Source: Euryarchaeota archaeon UBA226 (GTDB lineage Archaea; Thermoplasmatota; Poseidoniia; Poseidoniales; Poseidoniaceae). From it: DNA of 24,738 nt. Positions 6,789 to 13,294 of this stretch are shown here, piece by piece (the stretch's first letter is position 1; each line of letters starts with the position of its first letter). The notes beneath the pieces were generated by a model. That model had not been told where the DNA came from, did not search any database, and saw nothing but the letters and a program-made list of their open reading frames with translations. The position numbers were made by a program, and so were the translations under genes. The stretch is taken from assembly GCA_002505935.1 (NCBI GenBank), contig DAWL01000111.1, forward strand, positions 1-24,738, in the 5' to 3' direction.

Positions 6789-7940
6789 TCAATGAATTGC
6801 TAATGCCCAGCGTCTACCTATATCTGCAACTTCATGCAACATTTTCTCGATCTGAACCCTTGGCTGCATACTCCTAGGTATGCATGAGTCGCATTTGGCT
6901 AGGCTATCCAATAATTCTGATAAAGCACCTTCAGGAAGTAATAGACGTCCTTTGGTTAGTAACTGATGAATCTGATCAATGATGTCTTCAGCCGCCATCG
7001 CGTGTTCTCCCATCAATTCATCAAGATGCCCCATTGCACCCTTGAGAACTTTCTTATTTTTGCCACCACCCGTTGCTTCCCAGCGCCACTCGTGTACTCT
7101 TCCACGTAATGAAAGTTCAAACATCTGTTGAATTGGAGCAGATGTTGTCGCTGCAATAACTGAATGAAGAGATGAGCGGTTTTGATAGCGTTGACCCTTA
7201 ATCAGTACCTCGAGAAGGAAAATTCCTTTGCGTAAATTTCCATCTGCTGTATGCACAATATCTCCAAGTAAGCCTTCTGCTAATTCTACTCCTTCTGCGG
7301 TTGCTATGTTTGAAAGTGTTTGTTCCAAATTGGATTTTGCTGTGCTTGGAATTCGAATCAATTGACAACGCGACCTTAATGCATCCATTACTCTACTCGG
7401 AGTTCTTGCTGTGAAAATGAATCTAGATGTGTGTGCTTCTGATTCCATCATTCTACGAAGATAAGCTTGCCTAATTGAGCCTAGATGGTCTGCGTCTTCG
7501 ATGATAATTATTCGAGCAACAGGGGCCCGATGGCGCCCGGCTAACAGTATATCGTTCTCAGTACCTGCAGGAGGGGGGCCTGATTCTATGTTTGTAGACA
7601 AATTCCTATCGAATGCGTCCAAGCTTGAGGTTCCTGCTAGGGTTCCTCCCTTACCCCCTCCTCCTGGTCGAATAAAATCCTCAAATGTTTTCATTGCACC
7701 TGCTGATTTTTTGAGATCCTTGGCTTGTAGAATATGGGTTGTATTTTTCCAACCAGCCCCCAATACTTGCCTAGCAAGAAGTCTCGTTGCTGCGGTCTTA
7801 CCAACCCCTGTTGGACCAGCAAGAAGCAAATGAGGAAAGGTGGAAGATAGTGCCGCTTTCTCTAAATTGTTGCGAATATCTGTAGGCATCGCTAGATCAT
7901 CAAATCTGCGCGGGGCCCTTGTTTCCAACCAACTAGCCAT
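6789..7940 (-). CDS. Clamp-loader AAA+ ATPase, RFC small-subunit paralogue
   Basis: The 383-residue protein has the order of an RFC subunit: Walker A GPTGVGKT (42-49), a Walker B region IIIIEDADHL (144-153) followed by the helix SIRQAYLRRMMES, the sensor/arginine-finger block ALRSRC (about 187-192), then NLRKGIFLLEVL and a helical collar domain. RFC loads the PCNA sliding clamp onto primed DNA. Two points set it apart from ordinary archaeal RfcS (about 320 residues with DEAD): Walker B reads IEDAD, and a Gly-rich insert of about 60 residues lies between Walker A and B (residues about 80-140). Both the insert position and the NLRK helix recall eukaryotic RFC3 (yeast Rfc5). It is probably one specialised subunit of a hetero-pentamer with subunits encoded elsewhere. 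Start ATG 7938-7940. Confidence 0.88.
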   Translation of the reverse strand: MASWLETRAPRRFDDLAMPTDIRNNLEKAALSSTFPHLLLAGPTGVGKTAATRLLARQVLGAGWKNTTHILQAKDLKKSAGAMKTFEDFIRPGGGGKGGTLAGTSSLDAFDRNLSTNIESGPPPAGTENDILLAGRHRAPVARIIIIEDADHLGSIRQAYLRRMMESEAHTSRFIFTARTPSRVMDALRSRCQLIRIPSTAKSNLEQTLSNIATAEGVELAEGLLGDIVHTADGNLRKGIFLLEVLIKGQRYQNRSSLHSVIAATTSAPIQQMFELSLRGRVHEWRWEATGGGKNKKVLKGAMGHLDELMGEHAMAAEDIIDQIHQLLTKGRLLLPEGALSELLDSLAKCDSCIPRSMQPRVQIEKMLHEVADIGRRWALAIH

Positions 7941-7999
7941 CTGCCCTCGGGTAACTTAATTCATCCACGGTTCATGAAGAATTGTGATTGCCGGTGGTT

Positions 8000-8392
8000 T
8001 CAATTTCTTGATAATACTGCTAAAGCCTCAATCTCAACCAACATTTCTGGATCTACCAATCCTTTGACCACTACAAGGGTTGTTGCCGGCCTAATATCTT
8101 TGAAAACATCTCCATGTGATTTCATTACTCGATAACAATCATTTTCGTTAACCACATAGATTCTAGTTCTGACTATATCTTCCATCCTGCCTTCAACTTC
8201 TTTCAATGCGGCCTCAATCCTTTGTAGAGTGATTCTAGTTTGTTCTGCAGCATTTCCTTTTGCGAGGACTCGGCCCTCTTGATCTGTTGCTGTTGTGCCT
8301 GAAATGTGGACTGTTCTACCAACTCTAATCGCCCTAGAATAACCCGCCACCTGCTCAAAGGGGGTGCCGGTACTGACTCGCTCTCTAGCCAT
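8000..8392 (-). CDS. Rid (YjgF/YER057c/UK114) family protein
   Basis: This 130-residue single-domain protein opens with the Rid-family block RVSTGTPFEQVAGYSRAIRVG and continues with VHISGTTATD and a C-terminal block RPATTLVVVKGLVDPEMLVEIEALAV. Archetypal RidA hydrolyses reactive enamine/imine intermediates such as 2-aminoacrylate from PLP enzymes, using an Arg in the PARS segment of the last block. Here that segment reads PATT, so the Arg is absent and the deaminase activity is doubtful. It fits other Rid subfamilies of unclear function. The ATG at 8390-8392 is preferred because family members start just before this block; ATG 8401 or TTG 8425 would add 3 or 11 residues. It lies 44 bases after rpoP on the same strand. 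Confidence 0.9.
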   Translation of the reverse strand: MARERVSTGTPFEQVAGYSRAIRVGRTVHISGTTATDQEGRVLAKGNAAEQTRITLQRIEAALKEVEGRMEDIVRTRIYVVNENDCYRVMKSHGDVFKDIRPATTLVVVKGLVDPEMLVEIEALAVLSRN

Positions 8393-8436
8393 CCGCCTCA
8401 TGGGGCGATAAAGGAAAGAGGTCAAGACCTGTTCGG

Positions 8437-8589
8437 TCAGACTGCATCCAATGTTTTGTGCCCAGATCTTCTAGCTTTCATGAAAATCCTGCTACCGCAG
8501 CCTTTGCAACTGATTCCATTCATATCCGGTGTAAAGGATTCAACATTACCACAGAATGTGCATTTGTAATTGACTTCGCCACTCGCCAT
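8437..8589 (-). CDS. rpoP: DNA-directed RNA polymerase subunit P (Rpo12)
   Basis: This 50-residue protein is encoded by a short frame between the Rid-family gene and guaAa. It has YKCTFCGN near the N-terminus and CKGCGSRIFMKAR near the C-terminus. These give two CxxC knuckles (C10, C13, C28, C31) that bind one zinc, followed by the basic G-x-R-I-x-x-K-x-R element typical of archaeal Rpo12 (eukaryotic Rpb12). The family is normally 44-60 residues, so the gene is complete. It is a structural subunit near the Rpo3/Rpo10 assembly platform of RNA polymerase. The start is ATG 8587-8589, with GAGGGAG about 5 bases upstream as a ribosome binding site. It may be transcribed together with the downstream Rid-family gene, and it diverges from guaAa. 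Confidence 0.9.
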   Translation of the reverse strand: MASGEVNYKCTFCGNVESFTPDMNGISCKGCGSRIFMKARRSGHKTLDAV

Positions 8590-8675
8590 CAGTCTCCCTC
8601 GGTGCACGGCGACCTGCCCTTCCGCTTTGAACCTGTCCCATGCTAAGAATCGGTAAAGTGACTATGGATGCGGCA

Positions 8676-8684
8676 TATTCATGG
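8676..8684 (+). promoter_or_regulatory. Possible TATA box for guaAa
   Basis: CATATTCAT lies about 25-33 bases before ATG 8709. With a normal archaeal TATA-to-start distance, transcription would begin at or within a few bases of the ATG. No Shine-Dalgarno motif precedes the ATG, so a leaderless mRNA is likely. The box is imperfect. Confidence 0.35.
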
Positions 8685-8708
8685 TTCGTGTGCATAGAGC
8701 AATTGGCA

Positions 8709-9287
8709 ATGGGTGATGGAAAGAAGTTAGTCATTGATGTGATTGACAACGGTGGACAATGGACACATAGAGAATGGCGCGTATTGCGCCACCTCGGTGT
8801 TGATACGATGATTGTTGAAAATTCGACCCCAGTTGATGAATTGCGAGAATTAGATGGGTTATTGCTTTCGGGGGGCGCAGCGCGTGTTGGGCTTACTGGA
8901 GAGTTGGGCAGATGTGGGGAATATCTCGAGATGGATATTCCAATTCTTGGCATTTGCGCCGGACACCAGTTTATGGCTAGATACTATGGAGGGGATGCTA
9001 GAGAAGCCCCCCAACCAGAATTTGGTGCAATGGAAATCCGCTTGGTGGATGGAGGTGGTATTTTGTTTGAAAATACACCTGATACTCAGATAGTTTGGGA
9101 ATCTCATAACGACGAAGTGCACATAGTGCCTGATGACTTCAACATTACCGCTAGCAGTGATTCATGTCAAGTTCAAGCAATGCAAAATAAGGAAGGGACT
9201 CGTTTCGGGCTACAGTTTCACCCTGAGGTCAACGATTCTGAATATGGAACGGAAATAATTCGTAACTTCGTCAACCATTGTGTCTGA
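8709..9287 (+). CDS. guaAa: GMP synthase, glutamine amidotransferase subunit (GuaAa)
   Basis: The 192-residue protein is a stand-alone class I glutamine amidotransferase with the GuaA-type block VIDNGGQWTHREWRVLRHLG at the N-terminus. The nucleophile elbow is GICAGHQ (Cys83) and the rest of the triad is in LQFHPEV (His171, Glu173). It supplies ammonia from glutamine to the ATP-pyrophosphatase subunit GuaAb, which converts XMP to GMP. In many archaea the two are separate genes, and no GuaAb is in this window. ATG 8709 is chosen because the family begins a few residues before the VIDN block and the length then equals the usual 185-190. In-frame ATGs at 8640 and 8664 would add residues without family support. 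The TGA touches the stop codon of the convergent aldolase gene with no base between. Confidence 0.93.
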   Translation: MGDGKKLVIDVIDNGGQWTHREWRVLRHLGVDTMIVENSTPVDELRELDGLLLSGGAARVGLTGELGRCGEYLEMDIPILGICAGHQFMARYYGGDAREAPQPEFGAMEIRLVDGGGILFENTPDTQIVWESHNDEVHIVPDDFNITASSDSCQVQAMQNKEGTRFGLQFHPEVNDSEYGTEIIRNFVNHCV

Positions 9288-10868
9288 TCAAACTCTCAGA
9301 TTCGCTTGCCTAGCATGCATCAAGACTCGCATGCTGTGTTCGATAACGGAAGCCCATCTCCACGCTTCATCGAAATTGCTTCCGGTTGAAAATACACCAT
9401 GTCCTTTGACAACTACTGCTTTCATATTCCCCTGTTTCAAAGCCTCTGCTAATTGACGGAGGTATTCATCTTGATTGTCCTCATCTGGTTCGACAATGAC
9501 AATATTTCCAAGATTCTTCTTACCTTCTTCGTCAATTGGTTTCAAGACGATTAGATCTTGTTCACAGGATATAGATGTAGCATATGGGGGGTGGGTGTGT
9601 AAACAAGCAGCAGGCCCTTTGGTTTGCAATGATTTGGATGCAAGTAATACTTCGAGAATACGCCACTGTTCGGGTGCATCTGGAGGAGGGGATTGGCCCA
9701 ACCTGCCGCTGGTGATGTCGGTCTCATTCATCTGTCCAATAATTGCTCCAGCAACTGAAGTATGCATCAATCCGGCCTCATCGGGATTCAGAATTGCGAC
9801 GGCCCCTACATCTGAATGTACCAAACCTTCACGGTGAAGTTGTCTACCAATTCTGACAAAGTCTGCAACCATATGAGCTGGGATGACAAAATCTGGCCCC
9901 ACGACTGGAGGCATGGGTTGTTCCTCTATTTCCGATATCACTTCTGCAGTTCCTGTTAAAGCACCCCGCAATCTTTCAACCTCTGCTTCTAAATTAGCAA
10001 TCTTGTTTGCCGAGGTTGCTGCAAGATCTAATGCTTGTGAAACCAAATCAGAAGCATCTTTTTCTGGTGCAGGAGGGAGAGGTTCTTTCACGATTTTTTC
10101 CGGAGCAGAAGGGGAGTCTGGTGGGCCGGAAAGAGAAGTTGGTGGTGAATCTGGTGGGCCACCACTCGGTGGTGAATCAGGGGGACCGGAGGGGGGGCCC
10201 TCGGTAGGGGGGAAGTTGCTTGGTGGAGAGTCTGGCGGCCCTGTGATTTGTTCCGGTGGTCCGGAAGGAGGGGGGGTAGTAGGTGGTGGGCCAGGGGGGC
10301 CATCGTCCGAAGCGGGCGGACCACCGCTTAGTGGTGAGTCTGGGGGACCGGAAGGAGGGCCTCCACTCGGTGGTGAATCTGGGGGACCAGACATAGGTCC
10401 TCCGGTGGGAGGGGGGCCAGAGGGAGGGCCTCCACTCGGTGGTGAATCGGGCGGGCCGGAGGGCGGGCCTCCAGCAGGGGGTGGGCCGGTAGGTTGTGAT
10501 GGGAATGGTGGCGGTCCCGAAGAAGGTGAGTCGGGGGGGCCAGAGGGGGGGCCCCCAGTAGGTGGTGGGCCAGGGGGGCCATCGTCCGAAGCGGGCGGCA
10601 TCGGGCTGCCGATAGTGCTGGCAGCATTGAGCATTGCTGCCATTGCATCATCATCCGGTTCAACAGAAGTGGCCTCCTCAGCGCTATCTTCCTCTACAGA
10701 GTCGCCTTGAGTTGAAGCATCTTGAGGGGGGATATCTTGGGGCTGTGGATCTTGGGGTTGCGCCCCAACTACATTTTGGGCATCGCCGAATCCAGCAGCA
10801 AAGAGGTTGTTTGCGGCCGCTTGCTGCTCCTCGTCTTTGGCGATTTGAGAAGATGTTCTGTTTGACAC
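9288..10868 (-). CDS. Class II aldolase/adducin-domain protein with long Pro-Gly-Ser-rich N-terminal region
   Basis: The 526-residue protein has four parts. Residues 1-88 are acidic and Gln/Ala-rich. Residues 89-260 are extremely rich in Pro, Gly and Ser, built on units such as GGPPSGPPDSPP. Residues about 285-315 form a short coiled coil (NLEAEVERLRGAL). Residues about 330-526 are a class II aldolase/adducin domain with zinc ligands HTH (His424, His426) and KGHGVFSTG (His490). FucA-type members cleave sugar phosphates, and related members are dehydratases or epimerases. Glu400 could be the catalytic acid. The normal family length is 200-270, so the N-terminal half is an added, probably disordered arm that may bind partners or oligomerise. 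No signal peptide is seen. The start is GTG 10866-10868, with GAGGCGG upstream. Substrate unknown. Confidence 0.85.
   Translation of the reverse strand: MSNRTSSQIAKDEEQQAAANNLFAAGFGDAQNVVGAQPQDPQPQDIPPQDASTQGDSVEEDSAEEATSVEPDDDAMAAMLNAASTIGSPMPPASDDGPPGPPPTGGPPSGPPDSPSSGPPPFPSQPTGPPPAGGPPSGPPDSPPSGGPPSGPPPTGGPMSGPPDSPPSGGPPSGPPDSPLSGGPPASDDGPPGPPPTTPPPSGPPEQITGPPDSPPSNFPPTEGPPSGPPDSPPSGGPPDSPPTSLSGPPDSPSAPEKIVKEPLPPAPEKDASDLVSQALDLAATSANKIANLEAEVERLRGALTGTAEVISEIEEQPMPPVVGPDFVIPAHMVADFVRIGRQLHREGLVHSDVGAVAILNPDEAGLMHTSVAGAIIGQMNETDITSGRLGQSPPPDAPEQWRILEVLLASKSLQTKGPAACLHTHPPYATSISCEQDLIVLKPIDEEGKKNLGNIVIVEPDEDNQDEYLRQLAEALKQGNMKAVVVKGHGVFSTGSNFDEAWRWASVIEHSMRVLMHARQANLRV
10278..10319 (-). repeat. 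42-bp perfect direct repeat, copy 1
   Basis: The 42 bases are identical to 10557-10598. The copies are 279 bases (93 codons) apart and in frame. Both encode a PPASDDGPPGPPPT segment of the aldolase-domain protein, suggesting a fairly recent internal duplication. Confidence 0.9.
10557..10598 (-). repeat. 42-bp perfect direct repeat, copy 2
   Basis: This copy is identical to 10278-10319. It lies at the N-terminal border of the Pro-Gly-Ser region of the protein. Confidence 0.9.
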
Positions 10869-10900
10869 GGGTTCCGCCTCGGACGGGCCACGGCACGCGG

Positions 10901-10910
10901 CTTAAATACA
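10901..10910 (+). promoter_or_regulatory. TATA box of tRNA-Asp
   Basis: CTTAAATACA is centred about 31 bases before the first base of tRNA-Asp, with a G/C-rich flank upstream in the BRE position. Spacing and A/T content fit an archaeal TATA box in an otherwise GC-rich stretch. Confidence 0.6.
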
Positions 10911-10936
10911 CGTTTCCTGTCGCCGAACTCCCAACT

Positions 10937-11008
10937 GCCCGCGTGGTGTAGGGGTTATCATGAGGGGTTGTCGATCCCTCGACCCGGGTTCAAATCCCGG
11001 CGCGGGCG
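10937..11008 (+). tRNA. tRNA-Asp (anticodon GUC)
   Basis: Acceptor strands GCCCGCG (10937-10943) and CGCGGGC (11001-11007) pair fully. The T stem is CCGGG/CCCGG around TTCAAAT (10984-11000). The anticodon stem AGGGG/TCCCT (10963-10967 with 10975-10979, one G-T pair) closes a seven-base loop TTGTCGA with anticodon GTC at 10970-10972. The discriminator is G11008. CCA is not encoded (CCT follows) and no intron is present. It reads GAC and GAU. The convergent small zinc-ribbon gene ends at 11011, two bases beyond. Confidence 0.93.
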
Positions 11009-11010
11009 CC

Positions 11011-11139
11011 TCAAGATGTCGAATGGTTGGTAACGGTACCGCATACTACGCAGTAAACTTCTATTCCACCGATCCTTGGCTCAATCCCTGCAATGTCAAT
11101 TTCATTGCCACAATGACACTTCACTTTAGTACCTGACAT
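11011..11139 (-). CDS. 42-residue zinc-ribbon protein
   Basis: This short frame starts at ATG 11137-11139 and encodes 42 residues. It has a CHC pair (Cys8, Cys10) in KVKCHCGNEIDI and a CxxC (Cys30, Cys33) in EVYCVVCGTVT, about 19 residues apart, the layout of a one-zinc ribbon. AGGG lies a few bases upstream as a possible ribosome binding site. It follows the Trm5-like gene on the same strand after 46 bases, so it may be cotranscribed. Its TGA ends two bases from the 3' end of the convergent tRNA-Asp. No family is recognised. The paired cysteines, sensible start and position support a real gene, but coding is not proven. Confidence 0.65.
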   Translation of the reverse strand: MSGTKVKCHCGNEIDIAGIEPRIGGIEVYCVVCGTVTNHSTS

Positions 11140-11185
11140 CAGCCCTGCGAAAGGATGCTGTGCGTTAAGGATGACGGGGGCCTAA

Positions 11186-12325
11186 TCACCAATTGCCTAA
11201 TCTTGCCTCGAACCTTGTCAATACCATAGTAGAATTGTATTGTCTGCGGATTGAGGATTCGACGGGTTTGCTAAAGGAGCCATGTTCGGAAAGTATCGAA
11301 TTCAATTTCGCATCATGTTGGGGGATTTCTTCTTCTTTTACTACGGCCCAACCTCGAACCAATCTTGGGCCTTGTTTTGTCAATAATGGTAATAGAGAGG
11401 GGAGATGAGAAAGTGTATCGTGAGGGAGATTCATCAGTAATATGTCAAATCGGCCGAGTAAATCTTCATCCTCCCTAAGTTTCAATGCATCCCTAGTTTC
11501 TACAATCCAGTCTTCAGGCACACATCCAAGTCGTTCAATGAATAAATCGATTGCCGCCTGATTCAAGTCGCTGGCGAACACTCTATTGAGTAAATCCTTC
11601 TCGTTATTCAATTGCAATATAGCGGGCCCAACTCCGCAATAAGGATCTACTACATTCACTTCTCGATCTAAAACTTCCCTAAGTTCCAGAGCACTGTTTA
11701 CAGTTTGTCTCCTTTCTCCTGCAAGTCGATTTGAATAATATGCTGAAGAGGGGTCGAGGAGAATCGAAACTCCGTTCTCTTTGATTGAAATCTTTGTTGA
11801 TGTCAATTCAATTCTATCGTTTTCTTCCAAAGCACATATCCCATCTGCGTCTAGAATTTCACCATTCAGTCTTGCAGCCAAGGGAATTAATTCTCGAACT
11901 CTGAATTCACCTTTTACCCCCAAATCCTTCAAGACGAGTCTGGTTTTTTTCGCGTAGGAAATTTTTGCTAAAGCAACTTGTTGGGCGTATTTCTCGACCT
12001 CTCGATCTATTTTGAAAATCACTAAATCGCCAAGTTGTTCCTGTGAATTTGGCCATATTCCTTCATGCTCATCGATTACTGATTGGGGAAGATGGTCTTG
12101 GAGGTGTTCCAGCCAAGTGTTTGGTGATGGTGCCTCTTGGATTTCTTCCACGATTGGAATTCCTGTGAATGGCGAGGGAAGGGGAGAGGGGGCAGTGTCA
12201 GAAATTGGGATGAGGGTGCATTCTTCATCGGACAATATTCTGTAGCCTTTAGCATACCACTGATTTTCGATCAAGAGGCGTTTGAATTCCTCTGTTCTGC
12301 GCTTCGGCACGCTCAAATGGCGCAT
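11186..12325 (-). CDS. Trm5/Taw2-like tRNA methyltransferase
   Basis: The 379-residue protein opens with LSVPKRRTEEFKRLLIENQW and GYRIL, matching the D1 domain of archaeal Trm5. QLGDLVIFKI (about 97-106) and the Y-x-SNRLAGERRQTV segment precede the SAM-binding loop VVDPYCGVGPAIL, and MNLPHD gives the NLP motif of the catalytic site. Trm5 puts a methyl on N1 of G37 in tRNA; the related Taw2 acts in wyosine synthesis. The Trm5 reading is more likely but not certain. I chose ATG 12323-12325. An ATG at 12433 would add 36 low-complexity residues and overlap the start of divergent dphB by 41 bases. The gene may be cotranscribed with the downstream zinc-ribbon gene. Confidence 0.85.
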   Translation of the reverse strand: MRHLSVPKRRTEEFKRLLIENQWYAKGYRILSDEECTLIPISDTAPSPLPSPFTGIPIVEEIQEAPSPNTWLEHLQDHLPQSVIDEHEGIWPNSQEQLGDLVIFKIDREVEKYAQQVALAKISYAKKTRLVLKDLGVKGEFRVRELIPLAARLNGEILDADGICALEENDRIELTSTKISIKENGVSILLDPSSAYYSNRLAGERRQTVNSALELREVLDREVNVVDPYCGVGPAILQLNNEKDLLNRVFASDLNQAAIDLFIERLGCVPEDWIVETRDALKLREDEDLLGRFDILLMNLPHDTLSHLPSLLPLLTKQGPRLVRGWAVVKEEEIPQHDAKLNSILSEHGSFSKPVESSIRRQYNSTMVLTRFEARLGNW

Positions 12326-12392
12326 GTTGCTCAAAGGCTCCAATGGAGGGCGTCGCTTGACCTTGGCGGAGGATTCGGTTCTTGAGAACGGG

Positions 12393-13238
12393 TTGTACCT
12401 AATTGGGACTGGTGTCGGTTCGGCATTGAACATGAGTATTGGGGGTCAGCGCATTGCAACGGCTTGTGAACATAGGTTCCTAGAAGGATATACATCGTTG
12501 CTTGATACTGATGAAAATATTAGATTGGAAACGATTGTGGGGGCTTATTCAGTAATTAGGCGCCCTGCTGTAGAGGTCCCGGATACTCTACTTGGTTTGG
12601 CGAAGACATCTAGTGTGGCACTAATGGTGATAGGGGACCCTTTGCAAGCGACGACTCACGTTGATCTGTTATTACGATGCAGGGATGAACAGATTCACGC
12701 TGAAGTTCATCATGCTGTTTCGATTGTAGATCTTGTTTGTGCGGGAATTGGCTTACAATCATACAAATTCGGCAGGCAAGTAACTATTCCATTCCCTTAT
12801 TCGGGACATGTTCCAACCTCTCCATTAGAATTGATTGCAGATAATTTTGAATTGGGATTGCACACCTTGGTTCTCTTAGACCTCGATCCAACTGGGAAAG
12901 GGGTGGATGAACCACTGCCGATGTCTCCCGCCCAAGCAATAGGGGCGATTCACAAAATGGTTGAGAGGTTGGACGATGATCCACCCCCTCATTTATTGGA
13001 AGAAGAAGAATATACACCACAAATGCAATTGAGAAAAGCCGGTCTTTCAAATCTGATCGGCAATGGAATTGGCGACGTTGTGGGAGTATTGTGTTCGAAT
13101 ATGGGAAGGCGCGAACAAGAAGTAAATCTGGGAACTCTAAATGAATTGAAAGAATTGAATATTGATGGGATTCATTCTTTAGTTATTTTAGGGCCTTTAT
13201 CAGGACTCGAGGAAGAGGCGTTGAAGCGTCTCCATTGA
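12393..13238 (+). CDS. dphB: Diphthine synthase (DphB)
   Basis: The 281-residue protein begins YLIGTGVGS, then EHRFLEGYTSLLD, and has the tetrapyrrole-methylase-type SAM loop VIGDPLQATTHVDLLLR (about 79-95), followed by HHAVSIVDLVCAGIGLQSYKFG. These are hallmarks of archaeal diphthine synthase, which methylates the modified histidine of elongation factor 2 during diphthamide synthesis. The start is TTG 12393-12395, because the family begins M-x-YLIG and no ATG fits; GAGAACGGG lies just upstream. A frame open from 12282 would prepend 37 residues unlike the family. It diverges from the Trm5-like gene, with 67 bases between the chosen starts. Confidence 0.92.
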   Translation: MYLIGTGVGSALNMSIGGQRIATACEHRFLEGYTSLLDTDENIRLETIVGAYSVIRRPAVEVPDTLLGLAKTSSVALMVIGDPLQATTHVDLLLRCRDEQIHAEVHHAVSIVDLVCAGIGLQSYKFGRQVTIPFPYSGHVPTSPLELIADNFELGLHTLVLLDLDPTGKGVDEPLPMSPAQAIGAIHKMVERLDDDPPPHLLEEEEYTPQMQLRKAGLSNLIGNGIGDVVGVLCSNMGRREQEVNLGTLNELKELNIDGIHSLVILGPLSGLEEEALKRLH

Positions 13239-13281
13239 AGTAGGAAGCCCGCCCGCAATGAATTGAGTGGCAATCGTTTGG

Positions 13282-13286
13282 GGTGA
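13282..13286 (+). promoter_or_regulatory. Shine-Dalgarno site GGTGA
   Basis: GGTGA lies 8 bases before ATG 13295 and supports that start for the 578-residue protein over the GTG at 13283, which overlaps this site. Confidence 0.5.
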
Positions 13287-13294
13287 GAAATGAC

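Larger units (their letters stand above)
10089..10604 (-). repeat. Degenerate tandem repeats encoding the Pro-Gly-Ser region
   Basis: This is a GC-rich, strongly purine/pyrimidine-biased block encoding residues 89-260 of the aldolase-domain protein. The unit is variable, around PPSGPPDSPPSGG. A perfect 26-bp direct repeat occurs at 10354-10379 and 10423-10448, 69 bases apart, so the frame is kept. It points to expansion by slippage or unequal recombination. Confidence 0.85.

Noticed and set aside
8546..8953. Minus-strand frame of 135 codons over the rpoP/guaAa spacer
   Set aside because: It overlaps guaAa, whose amidotransferase triad is intact, and conflicts with rpoP in another frame.
9883..10710. 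Long plus-strand open frame (275 codons), Gly-rich
   Set aside because: It is the mirror of the Pro-Gly-Ser repeat block of the minus-strand aldolase gene. GC-rich repeats keep the opposite strand open; there is no family match and no ribosome binding site.
6707..11008. The two tRNA genes as integration sites of a mobile island
   Set aside because: No partial tRNA copy, integrase gene or phage-like gene is seen between or beside them; the enclosed genes are mostly housekeeping.
12282..12392. Upstream extension of dphB
   Set aside because: The 37 extra residues do not resemble diphthine synthase, which begins M-x-YLIG. They overlap the Trm5-like gene on the other strand.
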